From: Kluyvera genomosp. 1
Lineage (GTDB): Bacteria; Pseudomonadota; Gammaproteobacteria; Enterobacterales; Enterobacteriaceae
DNA length: 64,000 nucleotides
Assembly (NCBI RefSeq): GCF_001266615.1
Contig: NZ_LGHZ01000038.1
Coordinates: forward strand, 186,001-250,000
Reading direction: 5' to 3'
The notes beneath the pieces are model-generated. The model worked only from the letters and a program-made list of their open reading frames with translations, was not told where the DNA came from and did not search any database. Positions 62,452-64,000 of this stretch are shown in pieces. The translations under genes and the position numbers were made by a program. Each line of letters begins with the position of its first letter. The stretch's first letter is position 1.

Positions 62452-63342
62452 CTAGTCTCCGGCCATCTGCAGCAGCAGCCACTCTTTCAATACCACAATA
62501 TCCTCGCGCTGTGCGTTTTCAGGCGTACTAACCAGATAATAATTCGCCCCGGGCAATGATGCTGAAAACGGCGCCGTTAGCACCCCGCGTTTGAGCAGAT
62601 CCCGAGCCAGTAATTCACTGGCAATCACCACGCCTTGTCCTGCCACGGCGGCCTGCAGCGCATGCGTTTCATCGCTAAAGGTCAGCCCCGCATTGACGTT
62701 TAATCCCTCAGGTCCATAGCGCTTCTGCCAGTGCTCCCAGCTGGGTTCTTCCGCGGGCACCTGTCGGTTTTCAACGTGAAATAGCGTAGCCTCACGGAGA
62801 TCATCCACCTGTGTGAGCGCAAGCGTGGGGCTTGCCACGACGATAAAACGATCCTCATGCAGCAGCGTACAGCTTAATACGGCCTCCGGCGTTTCACGAT
62901 AGCGGATCGCAACATCAACGGTGCGCTGCGTAAGATCAACACGCTCAACGCTGGTGTGCAGTCGCAGATCGATAGCCGGGAATTGCGCTTTGAAATCAGC
63001 CAGCCTTGGTACCAGCCAATGGGTCAGGAAATTGGAGGTGGTCGTTATCGTCAGTGCTGGCGGCAGCGTCTGGCGAACGATTTGGCTGGTGGCTTCTTCT
63101 AGCGCTGCAAACGCGCGTTGAGTACCTACGTAGAGTGTTTCACCGCTTTCGGTAAGTGTTACCCCTTGCGCGCTGCGTTCGCACACTCGACATTCCAATA
63201 CCGATTCCAACAGTTTTATCTGATGGCTCACCGCCGTGGCGCTGACGCCCAGCATTTCGGCGGCCAATTTGAAACTGCGGCAGTAGGCAACGGCATGGAA
63301 TGCGCGCAGCGCACCCAGCGGCGGCAATCGTGGTTTTCTCAT
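62452..63342 (-). CDS. LysR-family transcriptional regulator (GcvA-like)
   Basis: A 296-residue LTTR of the GcvA-like subgroup: winged HTH at ~5-65 (LGALRAFHAVAYCRSFKLAAEMLGVSATAVSHQIK) abbreviated here by its core SFKLAAEMLGVSATAVSHQI, then a periplasmic-binding-like effector domain (~90-290). It is convergent with cobT and divergent from the membrane gene at 63474, which is its likely target; the effector is unknown. Confidence 0.88.
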   Translation of the reverse strand: MRKPRLPPLGALRAFHAVAYCRSFKLAAEMLGVSATAVSHQIKLLESVLECRVCERSAQGVTLTESGETLYVGTQRAFAALEEATSQIVRQTLPPALTITTTSNFLTHWLVPRLADFKAQFPAIDLRLHTSVERVDLTQRTVDVAIRYRETPEAVLSCTLLHEDRFIVVASPTLALTQVDDLREATLFHVENRQVPAEEPSWEHWQKRYGPEGLNVNAGLTFSDETHALQAAVAGQGVVIASELLARDLLKRGVLTAPFSASLPGANYYLVSTPENAQREDIVVLKEWLLLQMAGD

Positions 63343-63425
63343 GGCTGAGTTTTTCTCATCTAATGCTGAAAACTATGAGTTTGAATGACCGATTATACAG
63401 GAGATAGGCTATCAGCATGCGTAGA

Positions 63426-63453
63426 GAGAAATGAATTTATCTCATCATTTCTC
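63426..63453. promoter_or_regulatory. Inverted repeat in the LysR-divergent intergenic region
   Basis: GAGAAATGA and TCATTTCTC form a perfect 9-bp inverted repeat spaced by 10 bp, 20 bp before the membrane gene start. A second half-match CTCAT...ATGAG lies nearer the LysR start (about 63356-63380). Such dyads are typical LTTR operators. Confidence 0.5.
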
Positions 63454-63473
63454 GCCATGATGAGGAGCTAAAG

Positions 63474-64000
63474 ATGAGTGTGTGTATGAATCAGGAAACG
63501 GCGAATGTTGGGCTATCTCCGGTGAGAAGGGGGCGGGTCATTGCGTTGAGTATGACGGTTTCGGTTGGGGCCTTGCTGGTGGCATTTCCTGGCCCTGGTG
63601 CGGGTTCAGGCCTGCTGTTAATTCTCATCGCCGGATTTGCGGTTGGTATGGCGTTATTACACTGGCCACTGCGGAAATGGGGGGAGCGCTTGTCTACCAT
63701 GCGCTATGGGTTATGGCTCTCTGCTCTGGGATGGTTGCTGATACTGCTCCCTGTGTTGGGAGGGCAAGGGGCGCTTAACCTTTGGCCGGGCGCTGTTCTC
63801 GGCGGTTTGGGAGCAGGTATCGCTTTCGGTAGCGGGAGTAAAACTATCGATACTCAGGAACGAATGGCGATAGCCGTGGGTGGGGCACTTGCGCTGGTTG
63901 CGACATCGTGCATCGCCTTTTATTCCGCGCCGGGTATCGAGCGGTTCTGCTTCGCGCTGGCTTTGCCTATCGACCTGGCACTGCTTGGCGTTGTGATGAT
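63474..64000 (+). CDS. Polytopic membrane protein, C-terminus outside window
   Basis: An open frame from ATG 63474 (GAGGAG upstream) runs to the window end without a stop, at least 175 residues. Residues ~25-175 hold about five hydrophobic segments separated by short basic loops (RKWGERLSTMRYG). I do not recognise the family. Divergent from the LysR gene, so it is probably regulated by it; a transporter is plausible but unproven. Confidence 0.75.
   Translation, partial: MSVCMNQETANVGLSPVRRGRVIALSMTVSVGALLVAFPGPGAGSGLLLILIAGFAVGMALLHWPLRKWGERLSTMRYGLWLSALGWLLILLPVLGGQGALNLWPGAVLGGLGAGIAFGSGSKTIDTQERMAIAVGGALALVATSCIAFYSAPGIERFCFALALPIDLALLGVVM

Noticed and set aside
62445-62463. GCCGGAG / CTCCGGC hairpin at the end of cobT
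   Set aside because: It overlaps the LysR stop codon region and has no T-run, so it is not called a terminator.

Overview
The window is a chromosomal segment of an enterobacterium. Gene order (asmA, yegH, colanic acid operon wza to wcaM, galF, O-antigen locus, gnd, ugd, uge, his operon in reverse, yeeZ, plaP, yeeE-yeeD, sbcB, dacD, yeeA, yeeX, cobUST) is the conserved E. coli/Enterobacter backbone. The uge gene beside ugd and the absence of sbmC between dacD and yeeA point to Enterobacter or a near relative (Lelliottia, Leclercia, Kosakonia) rather than E. coli. The species cannot be fixed from the sequence alone.

Layout. 1-3000: end of asmA and convergent yegH. 3000-26250: the colanic acid (M-antigen) cluster of 20 co-directional genes, preceded by a long leader with a strong RcsAB-like box, a candidate promoter and a JUMPstart/ops element (RfaH). 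Wza-Wzb-Wzc form export machinery and its phosphatase/kinase pair. Gmd, Fcl, CpsB and CpsG make GDP-sugars. WcaJ starts the repeat unit. WcaA/C/E/I/L are glycosyltransferases, WcaB/F acetyltransferases, WcaK a pyruvyltransferase, WzxC the flippase and WcaD the polymerase. 26385-27278: galF.

27500-39800: a visibly AT-rich O-antigen locus behind a second JUMPstart. It has rmlB-rmlA-rmlD, one GT2 glycosyltransferase, an ABC exporter (Wzm/Wzt), a VioA-like aminotransferase, a WbqC-family protein, a small DegT-like PLP enzyme, an ATP-grasp/HAD fusion, a two-domain 707-residue glycosyltransferase and rmlC. There is no wzx or wzy, so the polymer is probably built in the cytoplasm and exported by the ABC transporter. 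The likely precursors are dTDP-L-rhamnose and dTDP-4-amino-4,6-dideoxyglucose (Qui4N). The four tightly packed genes vioA-wbqC-degT-ATPgrasp/HAD look like a module that makes and N-acylates Qui4N with an unusual, possibly amino-acid-derived, group. This is the best candidate for an undescribed system in the window.

39900-43800: gnd, ugd and convergent uge (housekeeping nucleotide-sugar and pentose phosphate genes flanking the variable locus). 43900-51200: complete hisLGDCBHAFI operon on the minus strand, with leader peptide, attenuator and promoter visible. 51300-59950: yeeZ, plaP (putrescine importer), yeeE-yeeD (thiosulfate uptake), sbcB, dacD, yeeA, yeeX; a 121-nt highly structured element sits between dacD and yeeA. 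60000-62430: cobU-cobS-cobT for the nucleotide-loop steps of cobalamin synthesis. The right end has a LysR regulator diverging from a membrane protein gene that runs off the window.
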